This document shows positions 30,138 through 38,106 of a stretch of 44,198 nt of DNA, piece after piece; within the stretch, counting starts at the first letter, position 1, and each line of letters begins with the position of its first letter. The stretch comes from an uncultured Eubacteriales bacterium (GTDB lineage: Bacteria; Bacillota; Clostridia; Christensenellales; Aristaeellaceae): positions 18,770-62,967 of the forward strand of contig CACWVN010000010.1 in NCBI GenBank assembly GCA_902764285.1, written 5' to 3'. Under the pieces are notes generated by a model, which was given only the letters and a program-made list of their open reading frames with translations, was not told the origin of the DNA and did no database searches. The position numbers and the translations under genes are program-made.

Positions 30138-30230
30138 CTCCCGTTGGATATTCCGGTTCGATTGCGGCGGATGGCACCGTATGGAACCGACCAGCCGGCG
30201 CCAATCTGCCGGAATATCCTATGGCGGGAG
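30138..30230 (-). promoter_or_regulatory. Leader hairpin sequestering the ZIP Shine-Dalgarno
   Basis: In the RNA of the minus strand CTCCCG (30225-30230) pairs with CGGGAG (30138-30143), the Shine-Dalgarno itself. After a small internal loop GGATATTCCGG (30209-30219) pairs with CCGGAATATCC (30146-30156). Weaker pairing continues inside (GGCGCC region, ACGGTGCC with GGCACCGT). The shape suggests a metal-responsive or translational on/off element; I do not recognise a known riboswitch class (no clear czcD/NiCo, yybP-ykoY or M-box core). Confidence 0.65.
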
Positions 30231-30241
30231 ACCTGCCCGCG

Positions 30242-30685
30242 TTATTTATCCTTCTTTTTGAAGATGAACAGCTTGCTGAAAACGTAGTTCAGGATCATCA
30301 CCAGGATGTTGGAGAACAGCTTCACGGCCTGGCGCCACAGATCGGGCACGGGGCTGAACAGCGCCGGCCCCAGCAGGTCCACGCCCACCACCATGATGAT
30401 CTCGTCCATCACGCCGGTGCCCAGCCGGGCGGCGATGAACGAGGTGAATTCCTTCATCGCCGCGCGGCCGCCGGTCCTGCTGTGGAATACCCAGCGGCGG
30501 TTGGTGAAATAGGCCACCAGCACCGCCGCGATCCAGGCGATGGCGTTGGACAGCCACGTGGGACAGCCCAGCCGCGCGAAGATCTCCAGCACGACCATGT
30601 TCACCAGCGTGGTGACGCCGCCGAAGAACACGTAGGCGATGATTTCCCGGTATTTATGGAATAACTGTTTCAGCTTTTCAATCAT
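30242..30685 (-). CDS. GtrA-family membrane protein
   Basis: 147 residues, four hydrophobic helices. IIAYVFFGGVTTLVNMVVLEIFARL, NAIAWIAAVLVAYFTNRRWVF and NYVFSKLFIF are GtrA (PF04138) signatures. Such proteins take part in moving lipid-linked sugars or in cell-envelope polysaccharide formation. A basic C-terminus (KKKDK) sits in the cytoplasm. The start overlaps the amidohydrolase gene by 8 bases and has only a weak AAGGTG site, so it is likely translationally coupled to it. Confidence 0.9.
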   Translation of the reverse strand: MIEKLKQLFHKYREIIAYVFFGGVTTLVNMVVLEIFARLGCPTWLSNAIAWIAAVLVAYFTNRRWVFHSRTGGRAAMKEFTSFIAARLGTGVMDEIIMVVGVDLLGPALFSPVPDLWRQAVKLFSNILVMILNYVFSKLFIFKKKDK

Positions 30686-31835
30686 CGTTCTGCACCTTTT
30701 CGCCGTTGATGTAGACGGCTTCGATGCGGGTCTGCATATCGAAGATGCTGCCGTCCGCCAGCACGATGTCGGCGTCCTTGCCCGCCTCCAGCGACCCGAC
30801 CCTGTCCTGCACGCCGATGTGCCGCGCCGGGTTGATGGTGACGCAGCGCAGCGCGTCAAATTCCGGCATGCCGTTGAAGATCGCCATGGCGGCGCAGAAC
30901 CGCAGGTGGCTCTGCTGGGTGACGGGGGAATCGGTGATGATGGACACCCGGCATCCGGCGCGGTTCAGGATCACCGGCGTCTGCCAGCTCTTGTTCTTCA
31001 ATTCGATCTTGCTGGGCTGGCCGAACGTGGGCCCGATGGCCAGCGGCACGCCGGCCTTTACCAGCTCGTCCACGATCAGCGCGCCCTCCGTCACGTGCTC
31101 CAGCGTCAGCTTCACGCCGAACTCCCGGGCGATGCGGATGGCCGTCAGGATGTCGTTGGCCTGGTGGGCGTGGGCCTTCAGCGGCATTTCCCCGCGCATC
31201 ACCGGCAGCAGCGCCTGCAGCCGCAGGTCAAAGGCCGGCTTCTTCGCGGGGTCGTCCCCGGCGGCGTCCAGCTTTTCCATGTATTCCCGGGCCTTGAACA
31301 GCGTTTCGCGCAGCTTCGCGGCGGTGTTCATGCGGCTGGAAATGCCCTTTTCCTTATAGCAGCGCTTCGGGTTCTCGCCGAAGGCGCACTTCATGGCGGC
31401 CTCGGGGACCAGGCACATATCGTCGATGCAGCGGCCCACGGGCTTGAAGCAGGCGAAGGTTCCGCCCAGCACGTTGCTGCTGCCCGGGCCGGTGCACAGC
31501 GTGGTCACGCCGCCCAGCGCCGCGTCCCGCAGCGATTCGTCGAAGGGGTTGATGCCGTCGATGGCCCGCAGCTGCGGCGTGACGGGATCGTTGTATTCGT
31601 TGTAATCCCGGCCCTCGTAGCCGACGGCCCAGCCGTCCAGCCCGATGTGGCCGTGGGCTTCCACCAGACCCGGATACACCTCCAGCCCCGCCGCGTCGAT
31701 GATCTCCGCGCCGTCCGGAGCGTCCATCGCCGCGCCGAGGGCGGCGATTTTGCCGTTTTCAATCAGGATGTCGCCCGTCCAGGCTTCGGCGCGCACCGCG
31801 TCGTGGATGCGCCCGCCCTTGATCAGCTTCGTCAT
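30678..31835 (-). CDS. Metal-dependent amidohydrolase (imidazolonepropionase-like)
   Basis: 385 residues of the amidohydrolase superfamily (PF01979). N-terminal beta-sandwich, EAHGHIGLD with the HxH metal motif (His61, His63), LKAHAHQAND and LEHVTEG for further histidine ligands, ITDSPVT with the catalytic Asp, and the C-terminal GSLEAGKDADIVLADG. Subgroup resembles imidazolonepropionase-related hydrolases found in clostridia. The substrate (cyclic amide or N-acyl compound) is unknown. AGGAG precedes ATG 31835. First gene of the minus-strand run that continues into gtrA, ZIP and the uronate genes. Confidence 0.88.
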   Translation of the reverse strand: MTKLIKGGRIHDAVRAEAWTGDILIENGKIAALGAAMDAPDGAEIIDAAGLEVYPGLVEAHGHIGLDGWAVGYEGRDYNEYNDPVTPQLRAIDGINPFDESLRDAALGGVTTLCTGPGSSNVLGGTFACFKPVGRCIDDMCLVPEAAMKCAFGENPKRCYKEKGISSRMNTAAKLRETLFKAREYMEKLDAAGDDPAKKPAFDLRLQALLPVMRGEMPLKAHAHQANDILTAIRIAREFGVKLTLEHVTEGALIVDELVKAGVPLAIGPTFGQPSKIELKNKSWQTPVILNRAGCRVSIITDSPVTQQSHLRFCAAMAIFNGMPEFDALRCVTINPARHIGVQDRVGSLEAGKDADIVLADGSIFDMQTRIEAVYINGEKVQNDD

Positions 31836-31865
31836 GTGATCTGCTCCTGTTCGTCATTTTATACC

Positions 31866-31925
31866 ATTATAGCACGGGGAACGGGAGAAGTAAATTCTCA
31901 TTTGTCCCGCAAACGGGAATTTGAG
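31866..31925 (-). promoter_or_regulatory. Promoter and upstream operator of the amidohydrolase gene
   Basis: Minus strand: TTTACT (31889-31894), 17 bases, TATAAT (31866-31871) with extended -10 TG. Directly upstream is the inverted repeat CTCA-N4-TCCCG-CAAA-CGGGA-N3-TGAG (31897-31925), suitable for an activator or repressor. Confidence 0.75.
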
Positions 31926-32004
31926 GCGGCGGAAACGGCGGGCGTCCCGTTCCGGGCCTTTTCCGCCCCGGACGCGCGCCGCCCGGGATCCAGCCCGCGA
32001 ATGT

Positions 32005-32045
32005 CATATTTTCGTCCATTTGTTTGGACAAAAATATGCTATAAT
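32005..32045 (+). promoter_or_regulatory. Promoter with long palindrome before the MreB-like gene
   Basis: Extended -10 TGCTATAAT (32037-32045). A palindrome of 14-base arms with one mismatch covers the -35 region: left arm 32005-32018, centre TTTGTT, right arm 32025-32038; inner half-sites GTCCA and TGGAC. A strong dimeric repressor site. No clear -35 is present, fitting an extended -10 promoter. Confidence 0.72.
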
Positions 32046-32076
32046 GATAATTGGTAAATTATCGGAGGGATTCGTT

Positions 32077-33105
32077 ATGCATTGGGATATAGGCATCGAC
32101 CTGGGCACGCAGAACGTCCGCATGGCGGAACTGAAGGAGGGCCCGGTGCTGACCGCGTCGGCGGCGCTGGCCTTCCGCGATGGCAGCCGGGCGCCGATCT
32201 GCGCCGGCGATATCGCCGAGCGGCTGGTGGGCCGCACCTGCGAGGGCGTGTCCGTGAGCTATCCGCTGCGCGACGGCGTGCTGGAGAACAACCTGTACGC
32301 CGCGCGGATGTTCCAGTGGCTGTTCAAGCGCAGCGAGGGCGTGAACACCCGCCGGCGCTTCGGCGCGATGATCACCTGCGCGCCCTTCGCCCGGCCCGTG
32401 CAGCGGGAGGCCATGCTGAACGCCGCGCTGGACGCCGGGGCCGCGGACGCGCTGCTGGTGCGGTCGGACGCCGCGGCGGCGCTGGGCGCGGGGCTGGATC
32501 TGAACGGCCCGGAGGCGAAGCTGCTGGTGGACGTGGGCGCGGGCAAGATCACCGCCACGCTGTTCACGTTCGGCCGGGTGGCGGCCTTCGGATACCTGCC
32601 CTACGGCATGAACCGCATCGATGACCGCATCCGCCGCATCCTGCGCACCGATTACGGCTATCGCGTGGGCAAGGCCAGCGCCGTCGAGATCAAGCACACG
32701 CTGGGCAGCGCCATGCCCGACAAGGCGCCCCGGGACATCATCATGCACGCCACCGGCATCGGCATGCTGCAGCGCGCGCCGATGAACTTCGATATCGAGA
32801 CTCGGCCGGTGCTGGACGCCTGCGAGGACGTGGTGGCGGAGCTGGCGCGGATGTGCAGCGCCGTGATCGACAACGCCCCCGAGGAGCTGTCCGCCGACCT
32901 GAACGACGCCGGCGCGGTGCTGACCGGCGGCGGCGCGATGCTGACGGAGCTGGACCGGCGGATCGGCCAGGCGCTGGGCATTCCCTGCCGCGTGGCGGAC
33001 GCGCCGGAGACCTGCGCCATCCGCGGGCTGTGGAAGATCATGCAGGATCCCGCGCCCTACCGCGGCGCGATCCAGGGCCTGCAGGGCGGCGAGGGCTGGC
33101 AGTGA
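32077..33105 (+). CDS. MreB/Mbl-like actin homologue (divergent)
   Basis: 342 residues of the actin-like ATPase fold. Phosphate-1 motif DLGTQNVRM, PLRDGVLENN, phosphate-2 motif LLVDVGAGKITATL, and adenosine motif AVLTGGGAML are all present. The sequence is clearly more divergent than housekeeping MreB, with a poor match around the usual hydrophobic membrane-binding loop. Cytoplasmic filament or scaffold protein. GGAGGGA precedes ATG 32077. The last codon overlaps the GTG of the next gene. Likely a lineage-specific MreB paralogue. Confidence 0.82.
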   Translation: MHWDIGIDLGTQNVRMAELKEGPVLTASAALAFRDGSRAPICAGDIAERLVGRTCEGVSVSYPLRDGVLENNLYAARMFQWLFKRSEGVNTRRRFGAMITCAPFARPVQREAMLNAALDAGAADALLVRSDAAAALGAGLDLNGPEAKLLVDVGAGKITATLFTFGRVAAFGYLPYGMNRIDDRIRRILRTDYGYRVGKASAVEIKHTLGSAMPDKAPRDIIMHATGIGMLQRAPMNFDIETRPVLDACEDVVAELARMCSAVIDNAPEELSADLNDAGAVLTGGGAMLTELDRRIGQALGIPCRVADAPETCAIRGLWKIMQDPAPYRGAIQGLQGGEGWQ

Positions 33106-33812
33106 AGCGGAGCGTGAACGCCGCGGGCCGCCGGCTGGAATACACGCTGATCCAGTCCCGGCGCGCCGACGTGCTGTTCCAGGCGCTGCCCCAGGCGGGC
33201 ATCCGCGTGTACGCGCCGAAATACCTGGGCCTGCGGATCGTGGACGACATGGTGCGCCAGCGGGCGGCGGAGCTGATCGATATGCAGCGCGCCGTGGAGG
33301 CCCGGCTGGAGGCCGGACGCCGCGCCCACCCCGTATCCGACGGCAGCCCGATCCTGGTGGAGGGCCGGCAGCTGACGCTGCGGCTGTTCCGGGGCGGGCG
33401 CGTGCGGGATGAGATTGCCGGCGGCGAATACCGGCTGGCGCTGCCCGATCCCGGCGACGAGGACGCCGTGCGCGCCGCCGTCAAAAGCGCGCTGTCCGCC
33501 CGGGCGCTGGCGCGCATCCGCCAGCGGCTGGACTACTACATTCCCCGCATCGGCCGCGCGCCGGGCCGCGTCGCCGTGCGCGACCAGAAGACCCGCTGGG
33601 GCAGCTGCTCGGGCAAGGGGAACGTGAATTTCAACTGGAAATTGATCATGGCGCCGCCGCAGGTGCTGGACTACGTGGTGATCCACGAGCTGTGCCACCT
33701 GTACGAGTTCAACCATTCGCCCCGGTTCTGGGCGCTGGTGGAGCGGCAGATGCCGGAATACGCGGTCTGGAAGAAGTGGCTGAAGGCGCACGGGGACGAT
33801 CTTTATCTTTGA
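33102..33812 (+). CDS. YgjP-type zinc metallopeptidase (DUF45/WLM-like)
   Basis: 236 residues. The C-terminal domain has RWGSCSGKGNVNFNWKL, VIHELCHLYEFNHSPRFW with the HExxH zinc motif and downstream His; this is the YgjP/M48-like family. N-terminal half is a beta-rich domain. Start is GTG 33102, which overlaps the preceding TGA (GTGA) and is translationally coupled. Proteolytic targets of this family are unknown. The pairing with an MreB paralogue hints at a role near the cell envelope, but that is only context. Confidence 0.9.
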   Translation: MKRSVNAAGRRLEYTLIQSRRADVLFQALPQAGIRVYAPKYLGLRIVDDMVRQRAAELIDMQRAVEARLEAGRRAHPVSDGSPILVEGRQLTLRLFRGGRVRDEIAGGEYRLALPDPGDEDAVRAAVKSALSARALARIRQRLDYYIPRIGRAPGRVAVRDQKTRWGSCSGKGNVNFNWKLIMAPPQVLDYVVIHELCHLYEFNHSPRFWALVERQMPEYAVWKKWLKAHGDDLYL

Positions 33813-33829
33813 AACTGGAGGATTCGGGG

Positions 33830-35191
33830 ATGTATCGCGAAAACGCATGGAAACACTATGACGAGGCCGGGAAGGCGCAGGTGAACGCCTTCGCGGACGG
33901 ATACAAGGCGTTCCTGGACGGCGCCAAGACCGAGCGCGAGGCCGCGGCCCGCGCCGAGGAGATCTGCCGCGCGGCGGGCTTTGCCGACATGGACGCGCTG
34001 ATCGCGTCCGGCGCGGCGCTGAAACCCGGCGACCGGGTGTACCGCAAGTGGATGAACAAGAGCTTCATGGCCTTCGTGATCGGCTCCGACGACATCGAAA
34101 AGGGCATGCGCATCCTGGGCGCGCACATCGATTCCCCGCGCCTGGACGTGAAGCAGAACCCGCTGTTCGAGGACGACGGCCTGGCCTACCTGGACACCCA
34201 CTACTACGGCGGCATCAAGAAATACCAGTGGACGGCGCTGCCATTGGCGCTGCACGGCGTGATCGTGAAGAAGGACGGCACCACCGTGGAGGCGGCCATC
34301 GGCGAAGCGCCGGGCGACCCGGCGCTGTGCATCACCGACCTGCTGCCCCACCTGGCCCAGGACCAGATGGCCAAGACCGAGGCGCTGAACCTGCTGGTGG
34401 GCAGTGCGCCGAAGGCCGGCGGCGAAAAAGACGCCGTGAAGGCCGCGGTGCTGGAGATCCTGCGGCGGGACTACGGCGTGGAGGAGGAGGATTTCATCTC
34501 CGCCGAGCTGGAGGCCGTGCCCGCCGGCTGCGCCCGGGACGCGGGCCTGGACCGCAGCATGATCCTGGCCTACGGCCACGACGACCGGGTGTGCGCCTAT
34601 CCCAGCCTGCGGGCCGTGGCGGATTTCCGGGGCACTCCGGACGCCACGCTGTGCGCGGTGCTGGCCGACAAGGAAGAGATCGGCAGCATGGGCGCCTCCG
34701 GCATGAATTCCCACTTCTTTGAAAACACCGTGGCCGAGCTGTGCGCGCTGCTGGGCCGGGAAAAGGAGATCTCCGTGCGCCGGGCGCTGCAGAACAGCCG
34801 CATGCTGTCCAGCGACGTCAGCGCCGGCTACGATCCCGGCTATGCCGGCGTGTTCGAAAAGAACAACGCCGCCATGCTGAACCTGGGCGTCTGTTTCAAC
34901 AAATACACCGGCTCCCGGGGCAAGAGCGGTTCCAGCGACGCCAACGCCGAATTCATGGCCCGGGTGCGCGCCGTCATGGACGACGCCGGCGTGTGCTGGC
35001 AGACCGCCGAGCTGGGCAAGGTGGACGCCGGCGGCGGCGGGACCATCGCCTGGCTGTGCGCCAAGTACGCCATGAACGTGATCGACTGCGGCGTGGCGGT
35101 GCTGTCCATGCACGCGCCCTGGGAGATCATCGCCAAGGCCGACCTGTGGGAAGCCTACAAGGGCTATCGCGCCTTCCTGGAGAAGGCGTAA
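33830..35191 (+). CDS. M18 family aminopeptidase
   Basis: 453 residues. All metal and catalytic landmarks of the aspartyl-aminopeptidase family are seen: GAHIDSPRLD, YGHDDRVCAY, LADKEEIGSMG (catalytic Glu), SSDVSAGYDP and SMHAPWEI. A dodecameric cytoplasmic peptidase removing N-terminal residues. GGAGG precedes ATG 33830. It follows the YgjP gene by 17 bases and is likely co-transcribed with the MreB-like gene. Confidence 0.95.
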   Translation: MYRENAWKHYDEAGKAQVNAFADGYKAFLDGAKTEREAAARAEEICRAAGFADMDALIASGAALKPGDRVYRKWMNKSFMAFVIGSDDIEKGMRILGAHIDSPRLDVKQNPLFEDDGLAYLDTHYYGGIKKYQWTALPLALHGVIVKKDGTTVEAAIGEAPGDPALCITDLLPHLAQDQMAKTEALNLLVGSAPKAGGEKDAVKAAVLEILRRDYGVEEEDFISAELEAVPAGCARDAGLDRSMILAYGHDDRVCAYPSLRAVADFRGTPDATLCAVLADKEEIGSMGASGMNSHFFENTVAELCALLGREKEISVRRALQNSRMLSSDVSAGYDPGYAGVFEKNNAAMLNLGVCFNKYTGSRGKSGSSDANAEFMARVRAVMDDAGVCWQTAELGKVDAGGGGTIAWLCAKYAMNVIDCGVAVLSMHAPWEIIAKADLWEAYKGYRAFLEKA

Positions 35192-35237
35192 ACGCCGCCC
35201 GCCACAGATAAAACACAGATTTTTAGCCTGGAAACGA

Positions 35238-35267
35238 TTGCCAGCGCCCGGGGCGCGGGTATATAAT
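35238..35267 (+). promoter_or_regulatory. Promoter of the CAP/BIG2 surface protein
   Basis: TTGCCA (35238-35243), 18 bases, TATAAT (35262-35267). It lies 45 bases before the start codon. Confidence 0.72.
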
Positions 35268-35311
35268 AAAGGGTACGAAAAGTTTTTTTGAACGACCTCT
35301 GGAGGCAGGAC

Positions 35312-38050
35312 ATGAAGGAATGGTTTTTCAGACGGCTGTCGGCGCTGCTGGTCTGCTGTCTGCTGATCTCGGCGGTGCCGGCGTTTACCGAGGATGCGGG
35401 GACGCCGGAGCCGGCCGTCGAGGCGGAATATCCGGCGGAAGCTGAAATCGCCGGGGAAGCGTTCTGCGCGGAATATCCGGCGGAAGCTGAATCCGCCGGG
35501 GACGCGCCCGGCGCGGAGGGCCAGGCGGCGGAGGCGGCCGGACCGGAACAGGACGACGCGGAGGATGCGGACATTTCGGTGGGCGAGGCGCTGGAAGAGG
35601 ATGTCGCCGACGCCACGGATACGGACGCGGAAACGGGTCTGTTCATCGACGCCGGGGAAGCGGAGGACGCGGATTGGCCCGAGCCGGATCAGGCGGAGGG
35701 CGAACCCGACCTGCCGGACGAGGCGGCGGACGAAGAGGAATTCGGCGATACGCAGCTGATGGCGCCCGAACAGCTCCAGGAGGGCTACGCGGCCGTCGCG
35801 GCCAGGACCGTCGTCTACTGCGACGCCGAGATGTCCGAACTGCTGGGCACGTTCATACAGGACGGCGTGGTGTATGTCGAGGCGGTGGAGGCGGACGGTG
35901 GGATGCTCCGCGTGCGCTTCGACACCCAGGAAGCCCGGGACTGGGCGCTGACGATCCTCACCGGCTACGTGTCCGTCAGCGACGTGCTGCCCCTGACGGA
36001 GGAAGAGACGTCGGCGCTGAAAGCCGAGCTTCTGGGCGATGTCCACACCCGCAGCCTGGACGACTGGCCGGTGCCCTGCGCGATGATCGATGCCGCGGGC
36101 TATTCCTTTATCGCCGCGAACGCCACCGCTTCCGAGCTGGGCGTGGCGGCGCATACCGAGGGCCAGATCCAGGCCTTCGTGGACGCGAACCCCGCCTACC
36201 GCTACCAGATCAACATTTACAGCGCGGCGGAGACGACCGATCCCTACGCCAGCGGCAGGCTTTCCGCCGTGAACCAGCAGTCCGCGCTGAACATGGTCAA
36301 CCAGGTGCGCTACATCGCGGGCATCAGCGCCGATCTGACGCCGCTGACCTTGCAGGAAGCGGTGGTGGCCGATACCGCGCTGGTGCTGCGCCTGAACAAC
36401 CGGTTGTCCCATGCGCCGGGGCGTCCGGCGGCGCTGGCCGACGGCGCCTATGACGATCTGTTCAATCGGGCCAGAAGCGGCGCGGGCAGCAGCAACATCG
36501 CGATGGGCTATACCGCGACCAGCTCCATCCTGGCCTATATGTCCGATTCCGATTCGGGGAATATCAGCACCGTGGGACATCGCCGCTGGATACTGAATCC
36601 CCGCATGGGCAAGACCATCTTCGGCGCCAGCGGCCGGTTCTCCGCGATGTACGCCCATGATCTCAGCGGCTACGGCATGCAGACCAAGGTGGCGTGGCCG
36701 GCCCAGGAGATGCCCATCCAGTATTTCTCGGCGAACGATCCCTGGTCGGTGTCCTTCGGCCGCACGCTGGATGCCGACAAGATCGAAGTGAGCCTGGTCC
36801 GCGTGGCCGACGGCAGGACCTGGCGCTTCTCGGCCGACCATTCCGACGGCTTTTTCAACGTGGAAAACAGCTGGTACGGCCAGGTGGGCTGCGTCATCTT
36901 CCGGCCCGATTCGCTGAAGGGGCTGGCGGTCGACGATCGCTTCAACGTCACCATCACCGATCTCGCGGCCGATGAAGTGATCCGCTATACGGTGCATTTC
37001 TTCAGCCTGAACCTGACCAGTTCCCAGCCGCTGGCCGACGTGACCGGCGTCGAAGCCAAGCGCTGGACCGACGGCGTGCACCTGGGCTGGAACGCCGTGC
37101 CGGGCGCGTCCGGCTATTACGTCTGCCGCCGGAAGGAGAGCGGGAATTACCAGATCGTGGCCGACGTCTCCGACGCGACCCAGTATCTGGATACCGGCGT
37201 TACCGAGGATGACGACGCGGCCTATACCTACCAGGTGTACGCCCACACCGCCAGCCTCACCAGCAAATCGGCGGTGGGCGTGCCGGCGGAAAAGCTGGTG
37301 CCCCTTTCCGTGACGCTGAACTGGAGGGGTACCGTGTCGCTCTACAGCACGCTGACCCTGCAGCTGTCCGCCGAGGTCCAGCCCGCCGGCGCCATCACCC
37401 GGCTGACGTGGACGTCTTCCAACGCGAGGGTGGCCCGGGTGGACGAAAACGGCCTGGTGACCCCGCTCAAGAAGGGCACTACTTATATCTCCGTATCCAC
37501 CGACAACGGCCTGACTGCCAGCATAAAGCTCAAGGTGCTCAATCCGCCGAAGCCGAAGAAGGTCAAGATCTACCCGAAGGGCACGGTATGGGTGGCCCTG
37601 GGCAGCACGCTGCAGCTGTCCGCGGCGTTCAAACCCTATTACGCCGCGTCGAAGCTGACGTGGCGGACCAGCAATTCGCGGATCGCGAAGGTCAGCAAGT
37701 ACGGCAAGATCACGCCCCGGCGCGAAGGCACCGCCTATATCACCGTGCGTACCAGCAACGGCAAGAAGGCCCGGGTGAAGGTCAGGGTGTACGATCCCTA
37801 CAAGCCCACGGGCGTCTCGCTGGATCCGGCGGGCACCGTCGAGATCAAGGTAGGGGAATCGCTGCAGCTGAACGCCGTGCTGACGCCTGAGAACGCGCGG
37901 ACGACGCTGACGTGGGTCACTTCCAACAAAAAGATCGCCAGCGTCTATTCCAGCGGCGTCGTCTACGGCCGAAGGCCGGGCACCGTCGCGATTACCGTGT
38001 ACACCAAAAACGGCAAGAAAGCCCGCGTGTACGTCCGGGTGGTCGCGTAA
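35312..38050 (+). CDS. Secreted CAP-domain protein with three BIG2 Ig-like repeats
   Basis: 912 residues. Signal peptide (RRLSALLVCCLLISAVPAF), then an acidic Glu/Ala/Asp-rich linker (about 30-150) with two 15-residue repeats. A CAP/SCP-like domain follows at roughly 320-560 (HAPGRPAAL, SNIAMGYTATSSILAY, STVGHRRWILNPRMG), then a fibronectin-III-like segment (575-650), and three tandem BIG2 domains to the end (TWTSSNARVARV, TWRTSNSRIAKVSKYG, TWVTSNKKIASVYSSG, each ending in a basic NGKKARV-type strand). No LPXTG or S-layer motif is seen, so it may stick to the wall by charge. ATG 35312 has GGAGG; a TTG at 35288 is less likely. Single-gene unit ended by a strong terminator. Confidence 0.85.
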   Translation: MKEWFFRRLSALLVCCLLISAVPAFTEDAGTPEPAVEAEYPAEAEIAGEAFCAEYPAEAESAGDAPGAEGQAAEAAGPEQDDAEDADISVGEALEEDVADATDTDAETGLFIDAGEAEDADWPEPDQAEGEPDLPDEAADEEEFGDTQLMAPEQLQEGYAAVAARTVVYCDAEMSELLGTFIQDGVVYVEAVEADGGMLRVRFDTQEARDWALTILTGYVSVSDVLPLTEEETSALKAELLGDVHTRSLDDWPVPCAMIDAAGYSFIAANATASELGVAAHTEGQIQAFVDANPAYRYQINIYSAAETTDPYASGRLSAVNQQSALNMVNQVRYIAGISADLTPLTLQEAVVADTALVLRLNNRLSHAPGRPAALADGAYDDLFNRARSGAGSSNIAMGYTATSSILAYMSDSDSGNISTVGHRRWILNPRMGKTIFGASGRFSAMYAHDLSGYGMQTKVAWPAQEMPIQYFSANDPWSVSFGRTLDADKIEVSLVRVADGRTWRFSADHSDGFFNVENSWYGQVGCVIFRPDSLKGLAVDDRFNVTITDLAADEVIRYTVHFFSLNLTSSQPLADVTGVEAKRWTDGVHLGWNAVPGASGYYVCRRKESGNYQIVADVSDATQYLDTGVTEDDDAAYTYQVYAHTASLTSKSAVGVPAEKLVPLSVTLNWRGTVSLYSTLTLQLSAEVQPAGAITRLTWTSSNARVARVDENGLVTPLKKGTTYISVSTDNGLTASIKLKVLNPPKPKKVKIYPKGTVWVALGSTLQLSAAFKPYYAASKLTWRTSNSRIAKVSKYGKITPRREGTAYITVRTSNGKKARVKVRVYDPYKPTGVSLDPAGTVEIKVGESLQLNAVLTPENARTTLTWVTSNKKIASVYSSGVVYGRRPGTVAITVYTKNGKKARVYVRVVA
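35423..35512 (+). repeat. 45-base in-frame tandem repeat
   Basis: Two units, 35423-35467 and 35468-35512, whose first 24 bases are identical. They encode AEYPAEAE-x-AG, giving a 15-residue repeat in the acidic linker of the surface protein. Confidence 0.85.
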
Positions 38051-38060
38051 TCCGCGGCAC

Positions 38061-38094
38061 AAAAAACCCGCTCTCAGACGAGAGCGGGTTTTTT
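38061..38094. terminator. Bidirectional terminator
   Basis: AAAAAACCCGCTCT (38061-38074), loop CAGACG, AGAGCGGGTTTTTT (38081-38094). Perfect 14-bp pairing; serves the surface-protein gene and the convergent ROK gene. Confidence 0.96.
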
Positions 38095-38106
38095 GCGCGC
38101 CGCGGA

